Shown here piece by piece: positions 45,595 to 53,285 of a stretch of 59,458 nt of DNA (position 1 is its first letter; every line of letters begins with the position of its first letter). Origin of the DNA: Ornithinimicrobium sp. (GTDB lineage: Bacteria > Actinomycetota > Actinomycetes > Actinomycetales > Dermatophilaceae); NCBI RefSeq assembly GCF_030537745.1, contig NZ_JAUNVI010000011.1, positions 1 to 59,458 of the forward strand. The letters run 5' to 3'. The notes under the pieces were generated by a model. That model saw only the letters and a list, made by a program, of their open reading frames with translations, did not search any database and was not told where the DNA came from. Both the position numbers and the translations under genes were made by a program.

Positions 45595-46501
45595 GGGTCT
45601 GCTCGTCGTCGACAAACCCGCCGGTTGGACCAGTCACGACGTGGTCGGCCGCGTTCGCCGGCTCTGCGGCACGCGCCGGGTGGGCCACGCAGGCACGCTT
45701 GACCCGATGGCGACTGGCGTGCTGGTCCTAGGGGTCAACAAGGGCACCAAGCTGCTCACGTTCCTCGTCGGCCACGACAAGGGGTATGTCGCGACCGTGC
45801 GGCTGGGACAGAGCACCGTGACCGACGACGCCGAGGGTGAGCTCACCGGCGGCGCTGATGCCGGCGACGTGAGCGACCAGCAGGTGGCAGACGCGGTGGC
45901 TGCGCTGACCGGTGACCTCCACCAGGTCCCCAGCTCGGTCAGTGCGATCAAGATCGAGGGGCAGCGCTCCTACGCGCGCGTCCGCGCCGGCCAGGACGTT
46001 GAGCTCGCCGCTCGGCCGGTCACCGTCAGCCGATTCGACGTGCTCACGCTCCGGCGCAGCCGGCTGGAAGACCGCACCGTGCTCGACCTGGACGTCGAGG
46101 TCGAGGTGTCCTCCGGCACCTATGTCCGGGCGCTGGCCCGTGACCTTGGCACGGCGCTGGGTGTCGGTGGCCACCTGACGGCCCTTCGGCGCACTCGGGT
46201 GGGCGACCTCACCCTGGAGCGTGCAGCGACGCTCGAGCAGCTCGACCCCGACACCGGGGCCGGGCCGGCGGCCTACCTGATCGACCTCGCGGTGGCGGCG
46301 CGTGCGGCGCTGCCCGCCCGCGAGCTGACCGAGCCGCAGGCGCGTGCCCTCAGTTTTGGTCAGCGCATCGACTCGGCCGAGCCCGGGCGCACGCAGCCGG
46401 TGGCTGCCTTCGGGCCCGACGGCACCCTCGTCGCGATCCTGGACGAGAGCGACGTCCGCGCCCGCCCCCACGTGGTCCTGGCACCTGCCGGGCAGAAGTA
46501 G
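45587..46501 (+). CDS. truB: tRNA pseudouridine-55 synthase
   Basis: TruB makes pseudouridine 55 in the T-loop of tRNAs. The 304-residue protein has LVVDKPAGWTSHDVV at the N terminus, the catalytic Asp D39 in HAGTLDPMATGVLVLG, and the LTGDLHQVPSSVSAIKIEGQRSY segment of the family. ATG 45587 lies inside the end of rbfA (8-nt overlap), which suggests coupled translation. ribF follows within about 10 nt. Confidence 0.97.
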   Translation: MSEGLLVVDKPAGWTSHDVVGRVRRLCGTRRVGHAGTLDPMATGVLVLGVNKGTKLLTFLVGHDKGYVATVRLGQSTVTDDAEGELTGGADAGDVSDQQVADAVAALTGDLHQVPSSVSAIKIEGQRSYARVRAGQDVELAARPVTVSRFDVLTLRRSRLEDRTVLDLDVEVEVSSGTYVRALARDLGTALGVGGHLTALRRTRVGDLTLERAATLEQLDPDTGAGPAAYLIDLAVAARAALPARELTEPQARALSFGQRIDSAEPGRTQPVAAFGPDGTLVAILDESDVRARPHVVLAPAGQK

Positions 46502-46511
46502 AGTGGCGCCC

Positions 46512-47474
46512 GTGCACCGCTGGAAAAGCATGGACGAGGTCCCCGCCGATCTGGGCCCCACCGTCGCCACTCTTGGCAACTTCGACGGGGTGCATCGCGG
46601 GCATCGAGCTGTCCTGTCCACCGTCGTGCGCATCGCGAGAGAACGCGGACTGGCCAGCGTGGCCGTCACGTTCGATCCGCATCCCGTCGCAGTGCTGCAC
46701 CCCGAGCGTGCGCCGGAGGCTATCGCGGGACTGGAGCATCGGCTCGACCTGCTCGAAGAGCTGGGCCTGGACGGGGTAGTCGTCATCGAGTTCACCAAGG
46801 AGTACGCCCAGCTCACCCCTGAGGACTTCGTCGTGGAGACCTTCGTCGATGGTCTGCGCAGCGCGGTCGTCGTCCTGGGGCATGACTCGCGGTTCGGTCT
46901 GCGCAACAGCGGTGACATCACCACGATGCGTGAGCTGGGGGACAAGCATGGCTTCGAGGTGGTCGTCCAGCGCACCGTCGGCGAGGTCGAGGAGGGGCAG
47001 CGGGTGTGGTCCTCCACCGCCCTGCGGACGGCGCTGGCCGACGGCGACATCGCCACCGCCACGCAGATCCTGGACCGGCCGCACCGCGTGTCCGGAGAAG
47101 TGGTCCACGGGCACCACCGCGGCCGAGAGCTGGGCTACCCGACCGCCAACCTCGCACCGGACAGCGACGGGCTCATCCCCACCGACGGCATCTACGCCGG
47201 GTGGCTGGAGCGCCCCGCCTTGGCGCAGGACCACCCGGACCGACGATTGCCAGCGGCTATCTCCGTCGGGACCAACCCGACCTTCGACGATGTCCTGCAG
47301 CGCACGGTCGAGGCCTACGTCCTGGACCGGACCGACCTGGACCTGTATGGCGAGACCGTCTGGGTGGAATTCGTGCAGCGGCTGCGTGGCAACGTCAAGT
47401 TTGAGTCCATCGAGAAGTTGCTGCAGACGATCGCCACGGATGTCGAGGCGACCCGCGCCCTGCTCCTGCGCTAG
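46512..47474 (+). CDS. ribF: Bifunctional riboflavin kinase / FAD synthetase
   Basis: RibF turns riboflavin into FMN and FMN into FAD. The 320-residue protein has an N-terminal nucleotidyltransferase domain with TLGNFDGVHRGH near residue 18 and a C-terminal riboflavin-kinase domain with GHHRGRELGYPTANL and IYAGW. GTG 46512 gives MHRWKSMDEVP, which matches the usual RibF N terminus; GTG 46503, just after the truB stop, is an alternative. In many bacteria rpsO follows; here a SEDS gene does. Confidence 0.95.
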   Translation: MHRWKSMDEVPADLGPTVATLGNFDGVHRGHRAVLSTVVRIARERGLASVAVTFDPHPVAVLHPERAPEAIAGLEHRLDLLEELGLDGVVVIEFTKEYAQLTPEDFVVETFVDGLRSAVVVLGHDSRFGLRNSGDITTMRELGDKHGFEVVVQRTVGEVEEGQRVWSSTALRTALADGDIATATQILDRPHRVSGEVVHGHHRGRELGYPTANLAPDSDGLIPTDGIYAGWLERPALAQDHPDRRLPAAISVGTNPTFDDVLQRTVEAYVLDRTDLDLYGETVWVEFVQRLRGNVKFESIEKLLQTIATDVEATRALLLR

Positions 47475-47490
47475 CCGCAGATCTGCTGAC

Positions 47491-48606
47491 GTGCACGCCG
47501 CCCCCGATCGCCTCCGAGCCAGGTATGCGCGGACCGAATGGGGACTGTTCGTGGCTGCGCTCGGGCTTTCCCTGGTCGGTGCCGTGCTGGTCTGGTCCGC
47601 GACGCACGACACGGTCGGCGCCGCGCTCGCCATCCGCCATCTCATCAACGCAGCGATAGGGATGACGCTCGCGCTCATCCTGGTCGCTCTCGACGTGCGC
47701 TGGCTGCGGGCGGGGGCGGCGTGGATCTACCTGGGCGGAGTAGCCGGGCTGCTGCTTGTCCTGAGCCCCGTGGGCCAGACCGTCAATGGCTCCCGGTCCT
47801 GGCTCTTCCTGCCCGGCGGCTTCTCGCTCCAACCTGCCGAGCTGGCCAAGATCGGCTTGGTCATCGGGCTCGCCATGATCCTGGCTGAGGGCCGCGACCC
47901 ACTGCGACCGCCTACGTGGCGCGAGGTGGTCGTGGCCTGGGTGCTCGCCGCCGTGCCGGTAGGGCTGATCCTGCTGCAGCCGGACCTGGGCAGCGCCCTC
48001 GTGCTGGGCATGCTCACCATCGGGATGGTGGCCGCCTCGGGCGCGTCCTGGCGGTGGACGGTTGCTGCGCTGTCCGGGACGGTTGCTGCGGTGGTGGCGG
48101 CGGTCTCCATACCGCTGCTAGATCCTTATCAGGTGGCACGCCTGCTGGCGTTCGCGGACCCTGCCCTCGACCCCCAGGGCATCGGCTACCAGACCAGACA
48201 GGTGCGTCTAGCGATCGGTTCCGGCGGGTGGAGCGGCACCGGTCTGGGGCAGGGGCCGCAGACCCAGGGCGGCTTCATCCCGTTCCAGTACACCGACTTC
48301 ATCTTCTCGGTCGCGGGGGAGGAGCTCGGCTTCCTCGGCGCCGTGGGGTTGGTCCTGCTGCTCGGTTTCCTCGTGGTCCGGGCGCTGCTGGTCGGCGTGC
48401 GCTGCGAGGACCCTTTCGGACGGCTTGTCGCCATTGGTGTCGGGGCGTGGTTGGGCTTTCAGATCTTTGAGAACGTCGGGATGAATCTAGGCCTCATGCC
48501 GGTCACCGGGCTTCCGTTGCCGTTCCTGTCCTATGGCGGGTCCTCGATGCTGGCCTGCTGGTTGGCGGTCGGTCTGGTGGCGTGCGCGCAGCACCGAGAA
48601 CGGTAG
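47491..48606 (+). CDS. RodA/FtsW-type SEDS peptidoglycan glycosyltransferase
   Basis: A 371-residue membrane protein with about ten helices that polymerises lipid II with a partner class B PBP. The family signature is complete near the C terminus: NVGMNLGLMPVTGLPLPFLSYGGSS. Earlier motifs are QPAELAKIGLVIGLA and LQPDLGSALVLG, with the catalytic Asp of SEDS proteins in QPDLG. It is shorter than FtsW and more like RodA. GTG 47491 is 17 nt after ribF. No PBP or mre gene is in the window, so it is away from its usual partners; whether it is the main RodA is not known. Confidence 0.87.
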   Translation: MHAAPDRLRARYARTEWGLFVAALGLSLVGAVLVWSATHDTVGAALAIRHLINAAIGMTLALILVALDVRWLRAGAAWIYLGGVAGLLLVLSPVGQTVNGSRSWLFLPGGFSLQPAELAKIGLVIGLAMILAEGRDPLRPPTWREVVVAWVLAAVPVGLILLQPDLGSALVLGMLTIGMVAASGASWRWTVAALSGTVAAVVAAVSIPLLDPYQVARLLAFADPALDPQGIGYQTRQVRLAIGSGGWSGTGLGQGPQTQGGFIPFQYTDFIFSVAGEELGFLGAVGLVLLLGFLVVRALLVGVRCEDPFGRLVAIGVGAWLGFQIFENVGMNLGLMPVTGLPLPFLSYGGSSMLACWLAVGLVACAQHRER

Positions 48607-48672
48607 TTGGTGGACGGCGGCGAACCTGCGAGGATGTTGTCAAATCCGTGGCCTGCGACAAAGGAGTTGACG

Positions 48673-50517
48673 ATGGCGCTTTCCGTGACCGATGAGGTGA
48701 TCGACCTCAGCCTGATCGAGGACCGTGAGCCCACCGTGGGCCACATGTTCAGGAGTCGGGTGGCGGCGTTGCCCTCGACCGAAGCCTTCCGCTATCCCGT
48801 CGGGGGAGACTGGGAGTCGCTGACCTGGACGCAGACCCGTGACCGCGCCTACGCGCTGGCCGCGGGGCTGATCGAGCTGGGCGTTGCAGCCGAGGAACGC
48901 GTTGCCCTGGCCGCGTCCACCCGCATCGAGTGGGTGCTAGCGGACCTGGCGGTGATGTGCGCCGGTGCTGCGACGACCACGATTTACCCCACTACTCTGG
49001 CCGAAGGCGTGTCCTACATCGTGGCCGACTCTGGCAGCCGCGTCATCATCGCGGAGGACACCGACCAGTTAGCCAAGCTGCTGGATCACCGCGAGTCCCT
49101 CGGGGACGTGGTCAAGGTCATCCTGATCGACGGAACCTACGAGGACGAGTGGGTGATGACGTTCGCCGAGCTCGAAGAGAGTGGCCGCGCCCGGCTCGAG
49201 GCCGAGCCTGGCCTGGTCGACAGCCGCATCGACGCGACCCGCGCCGAGCACCTCGCCACCATCATCTACACCTCCGGCACCACCGGACTGCCCAAGGGTG
49301 TGCGCCTGCCCCACTCCGCCTGGACCTACGAGGCGGCCTCGGTCGCGGCGACCGGCATCCTCTCCCAAAGTGACCTGCAGTTCCTCTGGCTGCCGCTCGC
49401 GCACGTCTTCGGCAAGGTGCTGCTCACGCTGCCGCTGCAGATGGGCTTCCCGACCGCAGTGGATGGCCGAGTCGAGCTGATCGTCGAGAACGTGGGCATC
49501 ATCAAGCCGACTTTCATGGGGGCGGCGCCCCGGATCTTCGAGAAGGCCTACGGCAAGATCACCACGATGATGGCCGACGAGGGCGGCGTGAAGGCCAAGC
49601 TTTTCGACTGGGCCAGCACGGTCGGCAAGGAGGTCAGCCTGATCCGTGGCGCCGGTGGTGAGCCGGGTGGACTGCTGGCCTGGAAGTTCAAGCTTGCCGA
49701 CAAGCTCGTGCTCTCCAAGATCCGTGACCGGTTCGGCGGCAGGGTGCGGTTCTTCATCTCCGGCTCGGCCGCCCTCAACCAGGACGTCGCCCAGTGGTTC
49801 GACGCGATGGGCCTGCTCATCATCGAGGGTTACGGCCTCACAGAGACCAGCGCCGCGAGCGTCGTCAACCGGCCCTACCCCGGGCAGTACAAGTTTGGTT
49901 CGGTGGGCTGGCCGCTGCCGGGCACTGAGGTCAAGATCGCCGAGGACGGCGAGATCCTGCTCCGCGGCCCGGGTGTCACCACCGGCTACCACAAGTTGCC
50001 GGACGCGACTGCGGAGGCACTGAGCCCGGACGGTTGGTTGGCCACCGGTGACATCGGTCAGGTGGACGCCCAGGGCTTCCTGACCATCACCGATCGCAAG
50101 AAGGACCTCTTCAAGACTTCGGGCGGCAAGTATGTCGCGCCGTCCCGGATCGAATCGGTGTTCAAGGGCATCTGCCCCTACGCCAGCCAACTGGTGATCG
50201 AGGGCAGCGGGCGCAAGTTCGTCTCCGCCCTCATCACGCTCGACCCTGACGCCATAATCGCGTGGGGCGCCAAGAACGGCATGGCTGGCGATTCCTACTC
50301 CACGATCGTCACTTCGCAGGCCTGCCGGGACATGGTCCAGGGGTATGTCGACGAGCTCAACGGGCAACTGGACCGCTGGGAGCAGGTCAAGAAGTTCCAC
50401 ATCCTCGACCACGACCTGACTGTGGAAGAGGGGGACCTGACGCCGAGCATGAAGCTCAAGCGCAAGCAGGTCGTGACCAAGTACAAGGACGAGCTCGACA
50501 AGTTCTACGTCGACTGA
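48673..50517 (+). CDS. Long-chain fatty-acid-CoA ligase (FadD15-like)
   Basis: A 614-residue AMP-forming acyl-CoA synthetase. Motifs are YTSGTTGLPKG at about 199-209, the LPLAHVFGKVL segment, ISGSAALNQDVAQWF, IIEGYGLTETSAA and DRKKDLFKTSGGKYVAPSRIE. The SGGKYVAP and PLAH segments mark the long-chain branch. The C-terminal SMKLKRKQV holds the catalytic lysine region. ATG 48673 has AAAGGAG 7 nt upstream. It probably feeds beta-oxidation or lipid synthesis. It is convergent with serA. Confidence 0.9.
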   Translation: MALSVTDEVIDLSLIEDREPTVGHMFRSRVAALPSTEAFRYPVGGDWESLTWTQTRDRAYALAAGLIELGVAAEERVALAASTRIEWVLADLAVMCAGAATTTIYPTTLAEGVSYIVADSGSRVIIAEDTDQLAKLLDHRESLGDVVKVILIDGTYEDEWVMTFAELEESGRARLEAEPGLVDSRIDATRAEHLATIIYTSGTTGLPKGVRLPHSAWTYEAASVAATGILSQSDLQFLWLPLAHVFGKVLLTLPLQMGFPTAVDGRVELIVENVGIIKPTFMGAAPRIFEKAYGKITTMMADEGGVKAKLFDWASTVGKEVSLIRGAGGEPGGLLAWKFKLADKLVLSKIRDRFGGRVRFFISGSAALNQDVAQWFDAMGLLIIEGYGLTETSAASVVNRPYPGQYKFGSVGWPLPGTEVKIAEDGEILLRGPGVTTGYHKLPDATAEALSPDGWLATGDIGQVDAQGFLTITDRKKDLFKTSGGKYVAPSRIESVFKGICPYASQLVIEGSGRKFVSALITLDPDAIIAWGAKNGMAGDSYSTIVTSQACRDMVQGYVDELNGQLDRWEQVKKFHILDHDLTVEEGDLTPSMKLKRKQVVTKYKDELDKFYVD

Positions 50518-50524
50518 GCCCGCA

Positions 50525-50572
50525 CTGGCCTTGGCGCGCACCGACGCGGCGCGGCCTCGCGGCCAGGGCCAG
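50525..50572. terminator. Bidirectional-type hairpin between acyl-CoA ligase and serA
   Basis: CTGGCCTTGGC (50525-50535) pairs over 11 positions with GCCAGGGCCAG (50562-50572), with one G-U pair on the plus-strand RNA, around a 26-nt GC-rich loop. It fills the 75-nt gap between two convergent genes, as expected for a shared terminator. Confidence 0.55.
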
Positions 50573-50592
50573 GATGAGGCTGAGCATGCTGC

Positions 50593-51777
50593 TCAGATCT
50601 TCCTGGCCCTGATCACGCCATCGATCGACAGGATCGCCGCCTTGAGGTCGTCCTGGACCTCGCCCTCCACGTCGACCAAGGTATAGGCGTGCTCTCCTTG
50701 CGCCTTGTTGGTGAACTCGGCCACGTTGAGACCGGCCTGCGCCAGGACCGCGGTGATCTGGCCGATCATGTTGGGCTTGTTCTGGTTGAAGATGCCCAGC
50801 CGGGTGGTGCCCGGAGCCCGGGCCATCTGCACCTGCGGGTAGTTGACCGAGTTGCGGATGTTGCCGTTGAGTAGATAGTCCGCGAGCTGGTCCACGGCCA
50901 TGACCGCGCAGTTGTCCTCGGCCTCACCGGTGGAAGCGCCCAGGTGGGGCAGCGCAATGACCTTGGGGTGCACCGCTCCGGCGGCGGTGGGGAAGTCGTT
51001 GACGTAGGCCCGGAGGTGACCTGAGTCGAGCGCCTCGAGCACCGCCGGCTCGTCGACCACGCCGCCGCGGGCGAAGTTGAGCACCACGCTGTCCGCCGGC
51101 ATGAGGGCGATTCGCTGTGCGTTGACCAGCCCGCGCGTCCCCTCCACGAGCGGCACGTGCAGTGTGACGATGTCCGAGCGCGAGAAGAGTTCCTCGACGC
51201 TGTTGACCTGCTCGACATTGGGTGAGAGTTGCCAGGCGTTCTGGATCGTCACGGCAGGGTCGTAGCCCAGGACCTTCAGCCCGAGTGAGTGGGCCGCATT
51301 GGCGACGAGCACGCCGATCGCCCCTAGACCGATGACGCCGAGGGTCTTTCCGGGCAGCTCGAAGCCGGCGAACTGCTTCTTGCCGGCCTCGACCTGGGCG
51401 TCCAACTCTTTGCCGGACAGGGCGAGCTCGGCGACGAGGTCGCGGGTGTAGTCGGCGGCGTGATAAAGGTTCCGGGCAGCCAGCAGCATCCCGGCGATCA
51501 CCAGCTCCTTGACCGCGTTGGCGTTGGCGCCTGGCGTGTTGAACACCGGGATCCCCAGGGCGGCCAATTTCTCGACCGGGATGTTGTTGGTCCCGGCACC
51601 GGCGCGGGCCACGGCATAGAGGCTGCGTGGGATCTGCATCGAGTGCAGGTCGGCCGAGCGCACCAGGATGCCGCGCGGGTCCGCGATGGCGGTGCCGATG
51701 TCGAAGTGGTCGCGGTCCAGTCGCTGCAAGCCTACCGGGGAGATCGCGTTGAGGGTCTGGATGGGGAAGATCGTCAT
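50593..51777 (-). CDS. serA: D-3-phosphoglycerate dehydrogenase (short form with ACT domain)
   Basis: SerA oxidises 3-phosphoglycerate with NAD to start serine synthesis. The 394-residue protein has the NAD-binding GLGAIGVLVANAA loop, the catalytic Arg in NFARGGVVDEPAV, and the His in HLGASTGEAEDN. A C-terminal ACT domain (about 320-394, LGIFNQNKPNMIGQITAVL) is probably the serine-sensing module. It lacks the extra allosteric (ASB) domain of the longer actinobacterial enzymes (for example about 530 residues in mycobacteria). It starts 3 nt after serC, in one operon. Confidence 0.93.
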   Translation of the reverse strand: MTIFPIQTLNAISPVGLQRLDRDHFDIGTAIADPRGILVRSADLHSMQIPRSLYAVARAGAGTNNIPVEKLAALGIPVFNTPGANANAVKELVIAGMLLAARNLYHAADYTRDLVAELALSGKELDAQVEAGKKQFAGFELPGKTLGVIGLGAIGVLVANAAHSLGLKVLGYDPAVTIQNAWQLSPNVEQVNSVEELFSRSDIVTLHVPLVEGTRGLVNAQRIALMPADSVVLNFARGGVVDEPAVLEALDSGHLRAYVNDFPTAAGAVHPKVIALPHLGASTGEAEDNCAVMAVDQLADYLLNGNIRNSVNYPQVQMARAPGTTRLGIFNQNKPNMIGQITAVLAQAGLNVAEFTNKAQGEHAYTLVDVEGEVQDDLKAAILSIDGVIRARKI

Positions 51778-51780
51778 GCT

Positions 51781-52860
51781 TCAGCCGTTCTGCTTCTCGA
51801 AGTCAGTCATGAAGGCCACCAGCGCCGTGACACCTTCCAGCGGCATCGCGTTGTAGATGCTGGCGCGCATCCCACCCACGCTGCGATGGCCGGACAGGCC
51901 GGAGAGACCCGCGGCGGCAGCCTGGGTGACGAACTCCTTCTCCAGCGCAGGATCTGGCACCAGGAAGGGGACATTCATCCAGGACCTGGCGCGGGGCTGC
52001 ACCGGGTTGGAGTAGAAGTCAGAGTCGTCGATCGCACCGTAGAGGAGGTCTGCCTTGGCGCGGTTGCGACGGGCCATCTCGCTGACCCCTCCTTGCTGCT
52101 CGATCCACTCCAGCACCAGGGCGACCAGATACCAGGACAACGTCGGGGGAGTGTTGAGCATGGAGCCCGAGGCGGCCATCGCGGTCCAGTCGAGCACGGT
52201 GGAGGTCTCTGGTCGGGCCCGGCCGAGGAGGTCCTTGCGGACGATGACCACGACCAGCCCGGCGGGCCCGAGGTTCTTCTGTGCACCGGCGTAGATGACG
52301 CCGAAGCGGGACACGTCGATCGGTCGGGACAGGATCGTGGAGCTGGCGTCCGTCACCAAGGGGACCGCACCGGAGTCCGGGATGTAGGGGAACTCCACGC
52401 CGCCGATGGTCTCGTTGAGCGTGTAGTGCAGGTACGCGGCGTCGGAGGGGACGTGCAGCGACCCTTCCTCCGGGACGGAAGAGTAGTTGGACTGCGACTC
52501 GTCCGCGAGGACCTGGGTCCGGACGAACCGGGCGGCCTCCGCGATCGCCTTCGTGCTCCAGGCGCCCGTGTTGACATAGGCCGCGCTGTCGCCGGGGGCG
52601 GTGAGGTTGAGGGGGATCGCGGCGAACTGCCCGGTCGCTCCGCCCTGAAGGAAGAGGACCTCGTAGTCGTCAGGCACCGACAGCAGCGAGCGCATCCGGG
52701 CCTCTGCCTGCTCGGCGATCCCGACGAACTCTTTGCCGCGGTGAGACATCTCCATCACCGACATCCCGGACCCGTGCCAGTCCGTCAGCTCGGACTGGGC
52801 GCGCTCGAGGACCTCCAGGGGCATGGTCGCAGGGCCTGCGGAGAAGTTGTAGACGCGCAC
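51781..52860 (-). CDS. serC: Phosphoserine aminotransferase
   Basis: SerC makes O-phosphoserine from 3-phosphohydroxypyruvate and glutamate. The 359-residue PLP enzyme starts with MRVYNFSAGPATMPLEV, the family signature, has LFLQGGATGQFAAIPLNL, the Schiff-base lysine K195 in YAGAQKNLGPAG, and the C-terminal GHRSVGGMRASIYNAM. The start is GTG 52860, preceded by GAGGAAG. It is the first gene of the serC-serA operon, divergent from rne. Note that serB is not nearby. Confidence 0.96.
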   Translation of the reverse strand: MRVYNFSAGPATMPLEVLERAQSELTDWHGSGMSVMEMSHRGKEFVGIAEQAEARMRSLLSVPDDYEVLFLQGGATGQFAAIPLNLTAPGDSAAYVNTGAWSTKAIAEAARFVRTQVLADESQSNYSSVPEEGSLHVPSDAAYLHYTLNETIGGVEFPYIPDSGAVPLVTDASSTILSRPIDVSRFGVIYAGAQKNLGPAGLVVVIVRKDLLGRARPETSTVLDWTAMAASGSMLNTPPTLSWYLVALVLEWIEQQGGVSEMARRNRAKADLLYGAIDDSDFYSNPVQPRARSWMNVPFLVPDPALEKEFVTQAAAAGLSGLSGHRSVGGMRASIYNAMPLEGVTALVAFMTDFEKQNG

Positions 52861-52946
52861 TGGTCTTCCTCATGGGGTTCGGGGGTGGGCCGGGCGCAGA
52901 CAACACCGGCCCGACCCGATCGGACTCGGCATCGAGCACTTCCCCC

Positions 52947-52952
52947 AGACTA
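52947..52952 (-). promoter_or_regulatory. Candidate -10 box of serC-serA
   Basis: On the minus strand TAGTCT lies about 86 nt upstream of the serC start, in the serC-rne gap. No clear -35 is visible. The rest of the gap between 52861 and 53160 shows no gene. Confidence 0.3.
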
Positions 52953-53004
52953 CCGCCGCGCGGGTCGAGCATCGGCTCGCGCCGCGGAAGCAGGGTGTGT
53001 GTGA

Positions 53005-53010
53005 GATACT
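53005..53010 (+). promoter_or_regulatory. Candidate -10 box of rne
   Basis: GATACT is the best -10-like box in the 425-nt region between serC and the rne start at 53286. A transcript from here would have a leader of about 270 nt that includes two perfect hairpins. The -35 is unclear. Confidence 0.3.
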
Positions 53011-53180
53011 GACGAACGGTTGAGCAGAGGTCCACACCGCTGCCTGACCCGACGCGAGTCCATAGCAGTGCGACCAACCTCCGCACGCTCGGTGCCCGAT
53101 TTCTTGGCGCATCGACAGGCTTCCGTCGGCCCTACCGGTGCCGCGCCCCCGCGCGAACCGTGTGTGGCACCAGGATGACT

Positions 53181-53204
53181 TCCGTCCTGACCGACCGGTC
53201 AGGA
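53181..53204 (+). promoter_or_regulatory. Perfect 10-bp hairpin in the rne leader (hairpin 1)
   Basis: CGTCCTGACC (53181-53190) pairs fully with GGTCAGGACG (53195-53204) over a GACC loop, 82 nt before the rne start. RNase E of other bacteria binds structured parts of its own leader to control its synthesis; this stem is a candidate for that, by analogy only. Confidence 0.6.
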
Positions 53205-53231
53205 CGACTGCACCCGCGTCACGAGCGGGAG

Positions 53232-53250
53232 CGGACCCTCGAGGGGTCCG
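53232..53250 (+). promoter_or_regulatory. Hairpin 2 in the rne leader
   Basis: CGGACCC (53232-53238) pairs with GGGTCCG (53244-53250) over a TCGAG loop, 36 nt before the rne start and 28 nt after hairpin 1. The pair of stems is in the right place to affect decay or translation of the rne mRNA. Confidence 0.5.
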
Positions 53251-53285
53251 GTGTGGGCTCGCTGCGTGACCTGGAAGGACACCGC

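Noticed and set aside
53160-53285. Earlier GTG start for rne
   Set aside because: The ribosome-binding sequence lies before GTG 53286, and the upstream part holds two perfect stems, which fits a leader better than coding sequence.
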